NCBI GenBank assembly: GCA_947503005.1
Contig: CANNCA010000005.1
Coordinates: 1 to 64,000, forward strand
Reading direction: 5' to 3'
Length of the DNA stretch: 64,000 nt
Source of the DNA: an uncultured Flavobacteriaceae bacterium
GTDB lineage: Bacteria > Bacteroidota > Bacteroidia > Flavobacteriales > Flavobacteriaceae
Under the pieces are notes generated by a model. The model saw only the letters and a list, made by a program, of their open reading frames with translations, made no database searches and had not been told where the DNA came from. This document shows, in pieces, positions 54,858 through 63,370 of this stretch. The translations under genes and the position numbers were made by a program. Position 1 is the stretch's first letter, and the number at the start of each line of letters is the position of its first letter.

Positions 54858-54985
54858 ATCTAGTTAGTTGTGGTTGAAGGTCACCCCAAGCGCAACTAAC
54901 AGACGTAAGGCAGGGCCCAGAGCTACAGTACAAAAACTTAAATAGAATGACAAGTTCATTTTTCTTTAACCCTTAACACCTAAGA

Positions 54986-55597
54986 ATGAAACTCATCTGT
55001 ATCGGTCGCAATTACACAGCTCATATTCAGGAACTGGCTAATGAAAGGCCTGAGGAGCCGGTGGTTTTTATTAAACCCGATTCAGCCATTTTACCCAAAG
55101 ATCAAGACTTTTATATACCCGAATTTAGCAATGAGATTCACTATGAAGTCGAGGTTTTGGTCAAAATCAAGAAAGTTGGCAAACATATAGACCAGAAATT
55201 CGCACACACCTATTACGATGAAATCGGTCTAGGAATTGATTTTACGGCAAGGGATTTACAGGCAAAATTGAAGGAAAAAGGACTCCCTTGGGAAAAAGCA
55301 AAAGGTTTTGATGGTGCAGCCGTGATTGGTAAATGGTTGTCCAAAGATCGTTTTGAAGATACGAACGATTTAAATTTTTCGTTATTGAAAAATAATGAAG
55401 TAGTACAAAAGGGCAATACCAGCCTAATGCTATGGAAAATAGATGAATTGATTAGTTATGTATCTACCTATTTTATGTTAAAAAAAGGTGATATCATTTT
55501 TACTGGCACCCCTTCTGGCGTTGGTAAAATAGTAGCAAATGACTATCTTTCGGGTCTATTGGAAGGGCAAGAAATGTTCTCTGTAAAAATAAAATGA
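54986..55597 (+). CDS. Fumarylacetoacetate hydrolase family protein
   Basis: 203 residues. FAH-domain signatures: EIHYEVEVLVKI, the metal-binding acids of GLGIDFTARDLQ, KAKGFDGAAVIG and FTGTPSGVG. It may act on acylpyruvates or oxaloacetate in the cytosol. It overlaps the Hpt gene by 4 bp (ATGA), so they are translated together. Confidence 0.9.
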   Translation: MKLICIGRNYTAHIQELANERPEEPVVFIKPDSAILPKDQDFYIPEFSNEIHYEVEVLVKIKKVGKHIDQKFAHTYYDEIGLGIDFTARDLQAKLKEKGLPWEKAKGFDGAAVIGKWLSKDRFEDTNDLNFSLLKNNEVVQKGNTSLMLWKIDELISYVSTYFMLKKGDIIFTGTPSGVGKIVANDYLSGLLEGQEMFSVKIK

Positions 55598-55935
55598 TGA
55601 TATACAGTTTAGATAAGATAAATGAAATGGCTGATGGTGATGAAGACTTCATCAATTCTGTAATTTCGGTGTTTTTGGAAGAAGTTCCGGAAGACTTGAA
55701 TAGTTTGGAATCTGCACTAGAAAATGAGAATTACCAACAGGTATATCAACTGGCCCATAAAATCAAACCTAATGTTGATTTGTTAGGAATGGAGCAAACG
55801 CGTGCCGCTGCCTTGGAGATGGAGACCTTAGGGAAGAGTGAGGCGAACATGGCTGAAATCAAGAGCATCTTTCCAAATCTTAAGAAGGATATAAACCAAG
55901 TGGTGGCTGAACTTCGAAAAGACTTCGATCTTTAA
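55594..55935 (+). CDS. Stand-alone Hpt (histidine phosphotransfer) domain protein
   Basis: 113 residues, a four-helix Hpt domain. [16 protein letters not shown] holds the phospho-accepting His, in place of the common AHxLKGSS. A cytosolic relay protein between response regulators. No histidine kinase lies in the window. It overlaps both neighbours (ATGA at the start, TAATG at the end), joining FAH, Hpt and cinA in one coupled operon. Confidence 0.84.
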   Translation: MMIYSLDKINEMADGDEDFINSVISVFLEEVPEDLNSLESALENENYQQVYQLAHKIKPNVDLLGMEQTRAAALEMETLGKSEANMAEIKSIFPNLKKDINQVVAELRKDFDL

Positions 55936-57185
55936 TGTTTGCAGAGATTATCACCATTGGAGATGAGATTCTCATAGGTCAGATTGTCGATACCAATTCC
56001 GCATTTATTGCTAAGGAGCTTAATAAAATAGGCGTTTCTGTATATCAAATCACCTCAGTCCAGGATGAAAAAGAGCATATCTTAAATGCTCTTGCCGAGG
56101 CAAAAAGTAGGGCACAGTTAGTTATCATGACAGGAGGGCTTGGACCAACAAAAGATGATATCACAAAACATACATTATGTGAATTTTTTGATGACAAATT
56201 GGTACAAGATCAAAGGGTCTTGGCCCACGTAGAGCATTTGTTCGAAAAGTACATTACAACCTCCGTTATTTCTGATATTAATCGAAACCAGGCTTTGATT
56301 CCCTCTAAATCAGAAGCGCTGCATAACGCCTACGGGACTGCCCCTGGAATGTGGATCCGTGACGGGGAAACGGTTTTTATCTCTTTGCCTGGCGTACCCT
56401 TTGAGATGAAAAATTTGATTAAAAATGTTGTTATTCCAAAGGTCATCTCGGAGTTCGAACGACCCTACATCGTGCACAAAACCTTGGTGACCTATGGTAT
56501 GGGCGAGAGCACAATAGCTAGTAAGATAGAAACTTGGGAAACCAATTTGCCCGCGTTTATAAAATTAGCCTATTTACCAAATTTGGGAAAAGTAAGACTG
56601 CGGCTGACAGCTAAAGGACGCGATATGCAATTTTTGGTAGATTCAGTGGAAAAAGAATTGCAAAAACTGCCCGAACTCATAGGAGATATCATGTATGGTT
56701 TCGAAGATGAAGAAACCATCGAAACCATTGTTGCCCAATTGTTTGTCGAAAGGAAAATGACCTTGGCTACGGCAGAAAGTTGTACAGGTGGAAAAATTGC
56801 GGAGCATATTACTGCTTTACCCGGTGCTTCGGCCTATTTCAAAGGAAGCATAGTTAGTTACGCTACCAAAACAAAAATCGAGGTATTAAAAGTTGACGAA
56901 GCACTTATCCAAAAGCATTCTGTGGTAAGCCAAGAGGTTGCCGAAGCCATGGCCTCCAACGTGAGAAAACTTCTAAAAACTGATTTCGCCGTTGCGACGA
57001 CAGGTAATGCCGGGCCAACCAAAGGTGATTCGGACGCCGACGTCGGAACGGTCTTCATTGCCATAGCCTCTCCCAACGGGGTTTTCGCGGAAAAATTCAT
57101 GATGGGAAACCATCGTGAGAGAATCATGCAAAAGTCTGTAAACAAGGCGTTTGAATTGCTTCAAAAAGAAATTCTAAAATTCTGA
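55935..57185 (+). CDS. cinA: CinA family protein (NMN amidohydrolase/ADP-ribose-pyrophosphatase type)
   Basis: 416 residues. N-terminal MoCF-biosynthesis-like (COG1058) domain with [19 protein letters not shown] and [12 protein letters not shown]-terminal CinA domain (COG1546, PncC-type NMN deamidase) with [21 protein letters not shown] and [11 protein letters not shown]. Acts in NAD recycling and has been linked to competence and DNA damage in other bacteria. Cytosolic. It is the end of the FAH-Hpt-cinA operon; rpmB follows with its own promoter. Confidence 0.94.
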   Translation: MFAEIITIGDEILIGQIVDTNSAFIAKELNKIGVSVYQITSVQDEKEHILNALAEAKSRAQLVIMTGGLGPTKDDITKHTLCEFFDDKLVQDQRVLAHVEHLFEKYITTSVISDINRNQALIPSKSEALHNAYGTAPGMWIRDGETVFISLPGVPFEMKNLIKNVVIPKVISEFERPYIVHKTLVTYGMGESTIASKIETWETNLPAFIKLAYLPNLGKVRLRLTAKGRDMQFLVDSVEKELQKLPELIGDIMYGFEDEETIETIVAQLFVERKMTLATAESCTGGKIAEHITALPGASAYFKGSIVSYATKTKIEVLKVDEALIQKHSVVSQEVAEAMASNVRKLLKTDFAVATTGNAGPTKGDSDADVGTVFIAIASPNGVFAEKFMMGNHRERIMQKSVNKAFELLQKEILKF

Positions 57186-57192
57186 AGTAGAA

Positions 57193-57225
57193 TTTTGTCC
57201 GTCCCATAAAAATGATATAAATTTG
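57193..57225 (+). promoter_or_regulatory. -33/-7 promoter of rpmB
   Basis: TTTTG at 57193-57197 and TAAATTTG at 57218-57225, 20-bp spacer, a near-consensus promoter for Bacteroidota, with the ATG at 57250. Confidence 0.75.
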
Positions 57226-57249
57226 CAGCCTGTTTAAAAAAATCAGACA

Positions 57250-57486
57250 ATGTCAAAAGTTTGTGAAATTACGGGTAAAAGAGCGATGTTTGGGAATAAC
57301 GTATCGTTCTCGGTAAACAAGACCAGAAGAAGATTTAATGTTAATCTTTCTAAGAAACGTTTTTACATTCCTGAAGAAGACCGTTGGGTAACACTAAAGG
57401 TTTCTGCTAAGGCATTGAAAATCATCAACAAAAAGGGTATTTCTGCAGTCTTGAAAGAAGCTAAGGCTCAAGGAATGTTGAAGTAG
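57250..57486 (+). CDS. rpmB: 50S ribosomal protein L28
   Basis: 78 residues. MSKVCEITGKRAMFGNNVSF and TRRRFNVNLSKKRFYIPEE are the L28 signatures; basic, of normal length. First of the rpmB-rpmG-DUF4295 group, with a strong promoter upstream. Confidence 0.97.
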   Translation: MSKVCEITGKRAMFGNNVSFSVNKTRRRFNVNLSKKRFYIPEEDRWVTLKVSAKALKIINKKGISAVLKEAKAQGMLK

Positions 57487-57508
57487 TTAGCCCTAAAAAT
57501 TAGGTAAG

Positions 57509-57691
57509 ATGGCAAAGAAGGGAAATAGAATACAAGTAATTTTGGAGTGTACCGAGCATAAGGAATCAGGTTTAGCTGGAACAAGTCGATACATTACTAC
57601 AAAGAATAAAAAGAATACGCCGGAAAGAATGGAAATAAAGAAATTCAATCCAATCTTGAAGCGTATGACCGTTCACAAAGAAATTAAATAG
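57509..57691 (+). CDS. rpmG: 50S ribosomal protein L33
   Basis: 60 residues. [19 protein letters not shown] and [20 protein letters not shown] are L33 signatures; the zinc-binding Cys pairs are reduced to one Cys, a C-minus form. Lies 22 bp after rpmB. Confidence 0.96.
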   Translation: MAKKGNRIQVILECTEHKESGLAGTSRYITTKNKKNTPERMEIKKFNPILKRMTVHKEIK

Positions 57692-57715
57692 AGCAATCTA
57701 GATAACGAAATATAT

Positions 57716-57735
57716 ATTCCTGCTTTCGTAGGAAT
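57716..57735. repeat. REP-like palindrome between rpmG and DUF4295 gene
   Basis: ATTCCTGC-TTTC-GTAGGAAT, 8-bp stem with one wobble pair and a 4-nt loop. Same layout as the palindrome at 41642-41661, suggesting a dispersed family or RNA hairpins. Confidence 0.45.
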
Positions 57736-57754
57736 CTCAATAAATTTTTCACTC

Positions 57755-57904
57755 ATGGCAAAGAAGACAGTAGCAAGTTTACAAACAAGTTCAAAAAGAT
57801 TGACCAAGGCCATCAAAATGGTTAAATCACCTAAATCGGGTGCTTATACTTTTGTAGAGTCGGTTATGCCACCGGAAATGGTAAATGAATGGTTGTCTAA
57901 GTAA
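57755..57904 (+). CDS. DUF4295 small basic protein (probable ribosomal protein)
   Basis: 49 residues. MAKKTVASLQTSSKRLTKAI with KSPKSGAYTFVESVMPPE is the DUF4295 family signature, confined largely to Bacteroidota and always close to rpmG. It is Lys-rich. As I recall, a protein of this family was seen in the F. johnsoniae ribosome structure (named bL38); treat that as unverified here. A terminator follows. Confidence 0.92.
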   Translation: MAKKTVASLQTSSKRLTKAIKMVKSPKSGAYTFVESVMPPEMVNEWLSK

Positions 57905-57926
57905 TAACCAATTACCAAAAATTTTG

Positions 57927-57958
57927 AAAAGCCTCTTTCGTATGAAAGGGGCTTTTTT
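57927..57958 (+). terminator. Intrinsic terminator after ribosomal protein group
   Basis: AAAAGCCTCTTTC pairs with GAAAGGGGCTTTT (one wobble) around a GTAT loop, with a T run at the 3' side. Confidence 0.9.
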
Positions 57959-58088
57959 CGTAAAACACCTTCTTGGGTTATATTAACTAAGTGACCCTTT
58001 AATAATTTTGATTATGAAGCATGTCTTATCTTCTAAAATCGACGGTAGTTCATTTCGCTAAACCTATTTTGGTTTACCCCTCATTTCC

Positions 58089-58096
58089 TATCTTTG
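58089..58096 (+). promoter_or_regulatory. -7 box of ftsY
   Basis: TATCTTTG matches TAnnTTTG and lies 19 bp before the ATG at 58116. Confidence 0.6.
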
Positions 58097-58115
58097 GGGA
58101 AATTTGAAATTGACT

Positions 58116-59078
58116 ATGGGTTTATTTAAAAATATATTCTCTTCCAAGAAGAAAGAGACGTTGGATAAAGGTTTGGAAAAGACCAAAACCAGCTTTTTTT
58201 CAAAGATGACCAAGGCCGTTGCAGGCAAATCAAAAGTTGATGATGATGTTTTGGACAATTTGGAGGAAGTTCTCGTTTCTTCCGATGTAGGTGTCGACAC
58301 TACTCTGAAGATAATAGAACGTATTGAATCTCGTGTAGCTAAAGACAAGTATGTGGGTACAGACGAACTTAATGCCATTCTTCGAGAGGAAATTGCCGGT
58401 CTACTTTCTGAAACAAATGTTGGTGAAGATGTCGAGTTTGGTATTCCCCAAGACAAAAAACCCTACGTGATCATGGTAGTTGGGGTTAACGGAGTAGGCA
58501 AAACAACCACAATTGGTAAATTAGCACATCAATTTAAACAGCAAGGCTTAAAAGTGGTCTTGGGAGCAGGTGATACTTTTAGGGCCGCGGCAATTGACCA
58601 GTTGCAAGTATGGGCAGACCGAGTGGATGTTCCCCTTGTAAAACAGAATATGGGGAGTGATCCGGCCTCAGTCGCTTTTGACACATTGAGTTCTGCGATT
58701 ACACAAGATGCCGATATTGTCATCATAGATACCGCTGGAAGATTGCATAACAAGGTCAACCTAATGAACGAGTTGAGCAAAATTAAAAGGGTTATGCAAA
58801 AAGTGGTCGATGATACGCCACATGACGTGCTTTTGGTTTTGGATGGCTCAACGGGTCAAAATGCATTTGAGCAGGCGAAACAGTTTACAAAAGCTACAGA
58901 GGTAACTTCACTAGCAGTTACAAAATTGGATGGCACCGCAAAAGGAGGTGTGGTTATTGGAATTTCCGACCAATTTCAAATTCCCGTAAAATATATTGGG
59001 GTAGGTGAGGGTATTGAAGATTTACAGGTATTTAACAAGCACGAGTTCGTGGATTCTTTTTTTAACATAAGCGAATGA
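58116..59078 (+). CDS. ftsY: Signal recognition particle receptor FtsY
   Basis: 320 residues from the ATG at 58116 (a TTG four codons earlier is the other option). N-terminal Lys-rich A-region is short, followed by the NG GTPase domain with MVVGVNGVGKTTTIGKLA, GDTFRAAAIDQL, DTAGRLHNK, TKLDGTAKGG and IGVGEGIEDL. Docks SRP-ribosome complexes at the membrane. The stop overlaps the start of the next gene by 4 bp. Confidence 0.97.
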   Translation: MGLFKNIFSSKKKETLDKGLEKTKTSFFSKMTKAVAGKSKVDDDVLDNLEEVLVSSDVGVDTTLKIIERIESRVAKDKYVGTDELNAILREEIAGLLSETNVGEDVEFGIPQDKKPYVIMVVGVNGVGKTTTIGKLAHQFKQQGLKVVLGAGDTFRAAAIDQLQVWADRVDVPLVKQNMGSDPASVAFDTLSSAITQDADIVIIDTAGRLHNKVNLMNELSKIKRVMQKVVDDTPHDVLLVLDGSTGQNAFEQAKQFTKATEVTSLAVTKLDGTAKGGVVIGISDQFQIPVKYIGVGEGIEDLQVFNKHEFVDSFFNISE

Positions 59079-59929
59079 GAATAGTTACTTATTTGGTATT
59101 TTTCTTTTTTTCGACCTTCTTGCTGTCTCAATTAGATCACCCCAAAGCGAGCCCTGCTGCCACCGTAACGCAAGAAGTTGGATTCACTTCCATTACGGTT
59201 GACTACTCGAGACCTGCCACTAGGGGGCGAAAAATATTCGGGGATCTGGTTCCCTATGGCCGTATTTGGAGGGTCGGGGCGAATGAATCCACCAAGTTTT
59301 CAGTAGATAGCGAAGTTAGTGTTTTGGGGAATAAACTTCCCGCCGGCACCTATGCGCTATATGCGTTTCCTGAGGAGGAGGAATGGGAAATTGCTTTCCA
59401 TAAAAATACCGAACATTGGGGTGACGGTCGAAAAAACTACAATCCCGAAGAAGACGCCTTTCGAGTTTCTATAGAACCCGAAAAAGAACAGGCGCACCAA
59501 GAGAACTTTTTGATTGCTTTTGATAGTATATCGCACAATAGTGCGAATTTAGTTTTGCATTGGGAGAAGACAAAAATTTCAATTCCAATAGCTGTGGACA
59601 CCCATGAAATTATGGAGCAGCAAATCGAAGAACGACTCTCACAGCAACCAAAAGCACAAACCTATTACGAAGCGGCTCGATATTATGTTGAACAAGGTAT
59701 GAAGTACAACACGGCTTTGACTTACTTGAACAAGGCCATTGAACTCGGAGGCGACACCTATTATTTTCATCGTGTAAAATCCTTGGCCGAAGCCGAACTT
59801 GGCGACTATAAATCTGCGATTACATCTGCGGAGAAATCTTTAGAACTTGCCCAAGAACAAGACAAAGATGAGTTTGTACGAATGAATCAAAAGAACATTG
59901 ATCTCTGGAATAGCATGTTGAAAAATTAA
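59075..59929 (+). CDS. DUF2911 protein with TPR-like C-terminus
   Basis: 284 residues. A signal-like N-terminus is followed by a DUF2911 domain (SITVDYSRPATRGRKIFGDL, YGRIWRVGANESTKF, LPAGTYALYAFP) and then helical TPR-like repeats from about 195. DUF2911 proteins are secreted or periplasmic and of unknown function. Coupled to ftsY by a 4-bp overlap (ATGA) and followed 12 bp later by the amidase. Confidence 0.88.
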   Translation: MRIVTYLVFFFFSTFLLSQLDHPKASPAATVTQEVGFTSITVDYSRPATRGRKIFGDLVPYGRIWRVGANESTKFSVDSEVSVLGNKLPAGTYALYAFPEEEEWEIAFHKNTEHWGDGRKNYNPEEDAFRVSIEPEKEQAHQENFLIAFDSISHNSANLVLHWEKTKISIPIAVDTHEIMEQQIEERLSQQPKAQTYYEAARYYVEQGMKYNTALTYLNKAIELGGDTYYFHRVKSLAEAELGDYKSAITSAEKSLELAQEQDKDEFVRMNQKNIDLWNSMLKN

Positions 59930-59941
59930 CTTTTTAAGACA

Positions 59942-61618
59942 ATGAAAAAGCTATTCATACTGATTTTGCTGACAACTATTTTTTCATGTAAGGAAGAATC
60001 AAGTGCTGCGAAAGAGAAAGTTGTTATTTGGAAGGCTTACGATGATGCTGCCGAAATCGCAGCAAACCAAGACCATGAGAACGAACGCATGCGCTACAAG
60101 CTCATTCAGTCAAGAGTATCTGACAAGAATGATATATTTCTACCTCTGTATGACGAGGTTTCAAAAATTACTGAAGTTGAATATGAACGGCTGAAACCGC
60201 TCATATTAAATCAAACCATTTTTAGTTTTAGGGATAAAATTGAAAATAACCAGCTTACTTACGAAGAAATAGTACTGTTCTTTTTATACCGCATCTACAA
60301 ATACGAACTGAACAATGCCAAGACCCTTAATACGGTTATTGCGCTCAATAAAGATGTTGTAAAACAGGCCAGGGCATTGGATAAAGAACGTGCCACTGGA
60401 AATGCCCCAAGTTATAGACATCCTATTTACGGACTCCCAATTCTCTTAAAGGACAATATCAATACGGCCGGAATGAAAACCACAGCTGGAACCGTTGCAC
60501 TAAAAGACAATGAAGTAGAAGATGCTTTTATTGTCAAACGGTTAAGGGAAAACGGGGCCTTGATATTGGGCAAGGTAAATCTTAGTGAATGGGCTTACTA
60601 TTTGACGAGACCCTGCCCGACTGGTTATAGTGCTATTGGCGGACAAACTTTAAACCCATATGGGCGTCGCATTTTTGATACTGGCGGATCTAGTTCAGGC
60701 AGTGGAACTTCAATGGCGGCAAGCTATGCGGTAGCTGCAGTCGGCACAGAAACTTCCGGGTCTATATTATCGCCTAGTAGTCATAGTTCTATTGTAGGTT
60801 TAAAACCTACTATTGGGTTGTTGAGCCGAACAGGAATCGTTCCTATTTCGAGCACATACGATACGCCTGGCCCGATGACTAGAAGCGTTACCGACAACGC
60901 CATTCTTTTGTCCGCGATGACGGGGCATGATACATTGGATATCAAGTCAGTGGAAAATCACTTTCCAGGCATCATTACTGCCGGACTTCATCCTGAGTCC
61001 TTTAAAAATATGCGTTTGGGCGCAATGAAATTGTTGTTGGAAAGGGATTCTATTTATAAAAATTCGATTGAAAGCCTAAGGACTTTGGGTGCGGAAATCA
61101 TCGAATTCGAACCCCCAAAAACCGACTTGGAAGGTTTTTCGAATGTCTTGAATATGGATATGAAGAATGATTTGCCCAAATATTTGAAAATGCATACGAA
61201 GCCTGAAAATGTACAGGTAAATTCCATTTCAGACGTTGTGGCATTTAATTTAAAGGACTCCTTGATTCGAATGCCTTATGGACAAAATTTGCTGGATGGT
61301 ATTTTGAGAGATTCGACTTCAAATGAAACTCTGAAAATGCTAAAAGCCGATTTGGAAAAGAAAGGAAGAAACTATTTCGATATCGTCATGGACGAACACC
61401 GATTGCATGCAGTGTTATCCATAAATAATTATCATGCGGGTTTTGCAGCTGTTGCTAAATACCCAGCTTTGACCGTTCCGATGGGCTATAAGCGCAGTGG
61501 CGAACCCATTGGGTTGACTTTTATCGGTAAGCCTTATACAGAAGCTGATTTATTGCGGATGGGTAGAGCCTTTGAAAAGGAGTTTCAAGCAAGAAAAGAA
61601 CCAAAAGGGTATGATTAG
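59942..61618 (+). CDS. Amidase-signature family lipoprotein
   Basis: 558 residues. Lipoprotein signal MKKLFILILLTTIFSC. Catalytic Lys in PILLKDNINTAGMKTT, then GGSSSGSGTSMAASYAVAAV with cis-Ser and GTETSGSILSPSS holding the nucleophile Ser: a complete Ser-cisSer-Lys triad. Hydrolyses amides at the periplasmic side of a membrane; substrate unknown. The N-terminal 100 residues are a helical extension outside the amidase fold. Confidence 0.92.
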   Translation: MKKLFILILLTTIFSCKEESSAAKEKVVIWKAYDDAAEIAANQDHENERMRYKLIQSRVSDKNDIFLPLYDEVSKITEVEYERLKPLILNQTIFSFRDKIENNQLTYEEIVLFFLYRIYKYELNNAKTLNTVIALNKDVVKQARALDKERATGNAPSYRHPIYGLPILLKDNINTAGMKTTAGTVALKDNEVEDAFIVKRLRENGALILGKVNLSEWAYYLTRPCPTGYSAIGGQTLNPYGRRIFDTGGSSSGSGTSMAASYAVAAVGTETSGSILSPSSHSSIVGLKPTIGLLSRTGIVPISSTYDTPGPMTRSVTDNAILLSAMTGHDTLDIKSVENHFPGIITAGLHPESFKNMRLGAMKLLLERDSIYKNSIESLRTLGAEIIEFEPPKTDLEGFSNVLNMDMKNDLPKYLKMHTKPENVQVNSISDVVAFNLKDSLIRMPYGQNLLDGILRDSTSNETLKMLKADLEKKGRNYFDIVMDEHRLHAVLSINNYHAGFAAVAKYPALTVPMGYKRSGEPIGLTFIGKPYTEADLLRMGRAFEKEFQARKEPKGYD

Positions 61619-61727
61619 GTATACTTTCCCTAGTATGCGACATTGTGATTATTTGTTAATCTAAGTAATGTTATTTTATTTAAAGCAACCCTATACGACT
61701 GATAGTATCTAAATTTAAAAGAACATT

Positions 61728-62096
61728 TTGAAGAAAATACTTGTCTTATTTCTAGCTTTTACCATTCCGCTCGGTTGCTCAAATGACAACGATGACATCA
61801 ATGAGGTGAACATTAGACTTTTCAACGCTAGTACATTTGATTATAAGAACATAGTAGTTGGGTCAACGTCATATAATGATTTAGATGCCGGGCAGAAAAG
61901 TGATTATAAGATATTTGAAGGTGCTTACCGATATGCTTTTGTAGAATAGGAAATCGATGGTAGAACCCACATCCTTCAACCGGTCGATTTTGTCGGAGAG
62001 ACCCAGCTCAAGAATGGGTTTTATACCTATAAACTAGATGCAAACGATTCACAAGAACAGTACGGAAAATTAAGTATTACGTTAATTGAGGATTAA
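61728..62096 (+). pseudogene. Small lipoprotein interrupted by an in-frame TAG
   Basis: TTG-start lipoprotein (signal ending LGC) reading 73 residues to TAG at 61947-61949. The same frame then continues without break for 48 more codons to TAA at 62094, and the continuation (EIDGRTHILQPVDFVGETQL) looks like the natural C-terminal half of the same protein. A single base change from a sense codon such as TTG would explain it. A truncated product of 73 residues would lack the second half. Function of the family unknown. Confidence 0.8.
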
Positions 62097-62144
62097 GCCG
62101 CTGAGTGAACTTACGAACGCTCCCCAAATTTAATGACATAGGAC

Positions 62145-63248
62145 TCAATTTATCACGGCGCTCAACTTTCCCCATAGTTCATTATCAAAACTTGACAAGC
62201 CCAATTGTTGTGCTCCTGCACTTTCGCCTGTTCGAATTACCACCAGACCTTTACTAGGTACCACATATATTTTTTGGTCATTAGCTCCTAAGGCCGCAAA
62301 AAGGTCGGCTGATGCGTTAGGTATCAACATACCTTGAATGACATCTTGGGAAGTTGTTCCCATATGGCTTTCTTTCCCATTAAGCCACCATAGGTATCCA
62401 TACGATTTATTCTGATTTTGTGAGGTTTCTATCATTTCATTGAAATAGGTTTCGTTGACAATAATAGTTTCATTCCAAGAACCTTTATTCAGAGCGAGAA
62501 GTCCAAAACGGGCCATTCCTCTTGTATTCGTATTATATACATTGAGACCCAATTGGCCTGTCCAATTTCCTTCCATACCTATTTTGTCAGCTACCTTTGT
62601 TTTGCAATATTCCTTAAACGTCATTCCCGAATTTTGTGAGATCATTTCCTGTAATAACATAAAAGCCCCTTGATGATAGGCCCAGCGTGTTCCTGGATCT
62701 GTGGTGTAGGTCATGCAAATTGGTAAGGTGCAAATCCATTCAAGCGGTTTGTCCACATTGTCTGTCAATCCAGTAGACATGCTTAAATGGTGCTTGACTG
62801 TAATTTGATTTTGTTGTTCCATAGATAATTGGCTCCAATTTGTCCCTAAATAATCAGAAGTTCTGTTGTTAATATCGATAAGGCCTTCATCTTGGGCGAC
62901 ACCTACAAAAGTAGCGGTCAGACTTTTTGCCGCCGAATACCAGGTCCATTTTGCATTTTGATTGTGTCCGTTAAAGTATTTTTCCATGACGATACGACCA
63001 TTCTGTAGCACTAAAAAGCCCTTTGTCTTTTTAGTATCCAAGAATTCATAGAGATCATCAACTTTGTCTTCGTTCCATTCAAGTTGTGCTGGCGAAACGG
63101 TTTCCCAATCATTGGAATCGATAGGAGGAAAATACATTCCCGTTGGTGCCGGTTCGATTTCAGGATTCAATGGAGAGTTCTCATCCGTAGAGCACCCCAG
63201 ACAAATTAGAACTGTCAAAAAGAAAAAGTGCAGAATTTTTACTTTCAT
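62145..63248 (-). CDS. Beta-lactamase-fold serine hydrolase lipoprotein
   Basis: 367 residues from the ATG at 63248 (lipoprotein signal MKVKILHFFFLTVLICLGC); a start 27 bp upstream is less likely. The SxxK motif is in WYSAAKSLTATFVG. The class C beta-lactamase/esterase fold continues with HHLSMSTGLTDN and WAYHQGAFMLLQEM. Such enzymes act on peptides or esters in the periplasm. On the opposite strand to the surrounding genes. Confidence 0.9.
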   Translation of the reverse strand: MKVKILHFFFLTVLICLGCSTDENSPLNPEIEPAPTGMYFPPIDSNDWETVSPAQLEWNEDKVDDLYEFLDTKKTKGFLVLQNGRIVMEKYFNGHNQNAKWTWYSAAKSLTATFVGVAQDEGLIDINNRTSDYLGTNWSQLSMEQQNQITVKHHLSMSTGLTDNVDKPLEWICTLPICMTYTTDPGTRWAYHQGAFMLLQEMISQNSGMTFKEYCKTKVADKIGMEGNWTGQLGLNVYNTNTRGMARFGLLALNKGSWNETIIVNETYFNEMIETSQNQNKSYGYLWWLNGKESHMGTTSQDVIQGMLIPNASADLFAALGANDQKIYVVPSKGLVVIRTGESAGAQQLGLSSFDNELWGKLSAVIN

Positions 63249-63345
63249 GACTTCATGTTTGGTATTGGATATCAAATAGTTGCAAAGGTTTAACGCAAAA
63301 AAAGAAGAAATCTTGTGAAAATGAACTAGTTAGAAAGGCTTGTTG

Positions 63346-63353
63346 TATTTTTG
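63346..63353 (+). promoter_or_regulatory. -7 box of rimO
   Basis: TATTTTTG matches TAnnTTTG, 17 bp before the ATG at 63371. Confidence 0.55.
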
Positions 63354-63370
63354 CCTCCCAGAAAAAAGTT

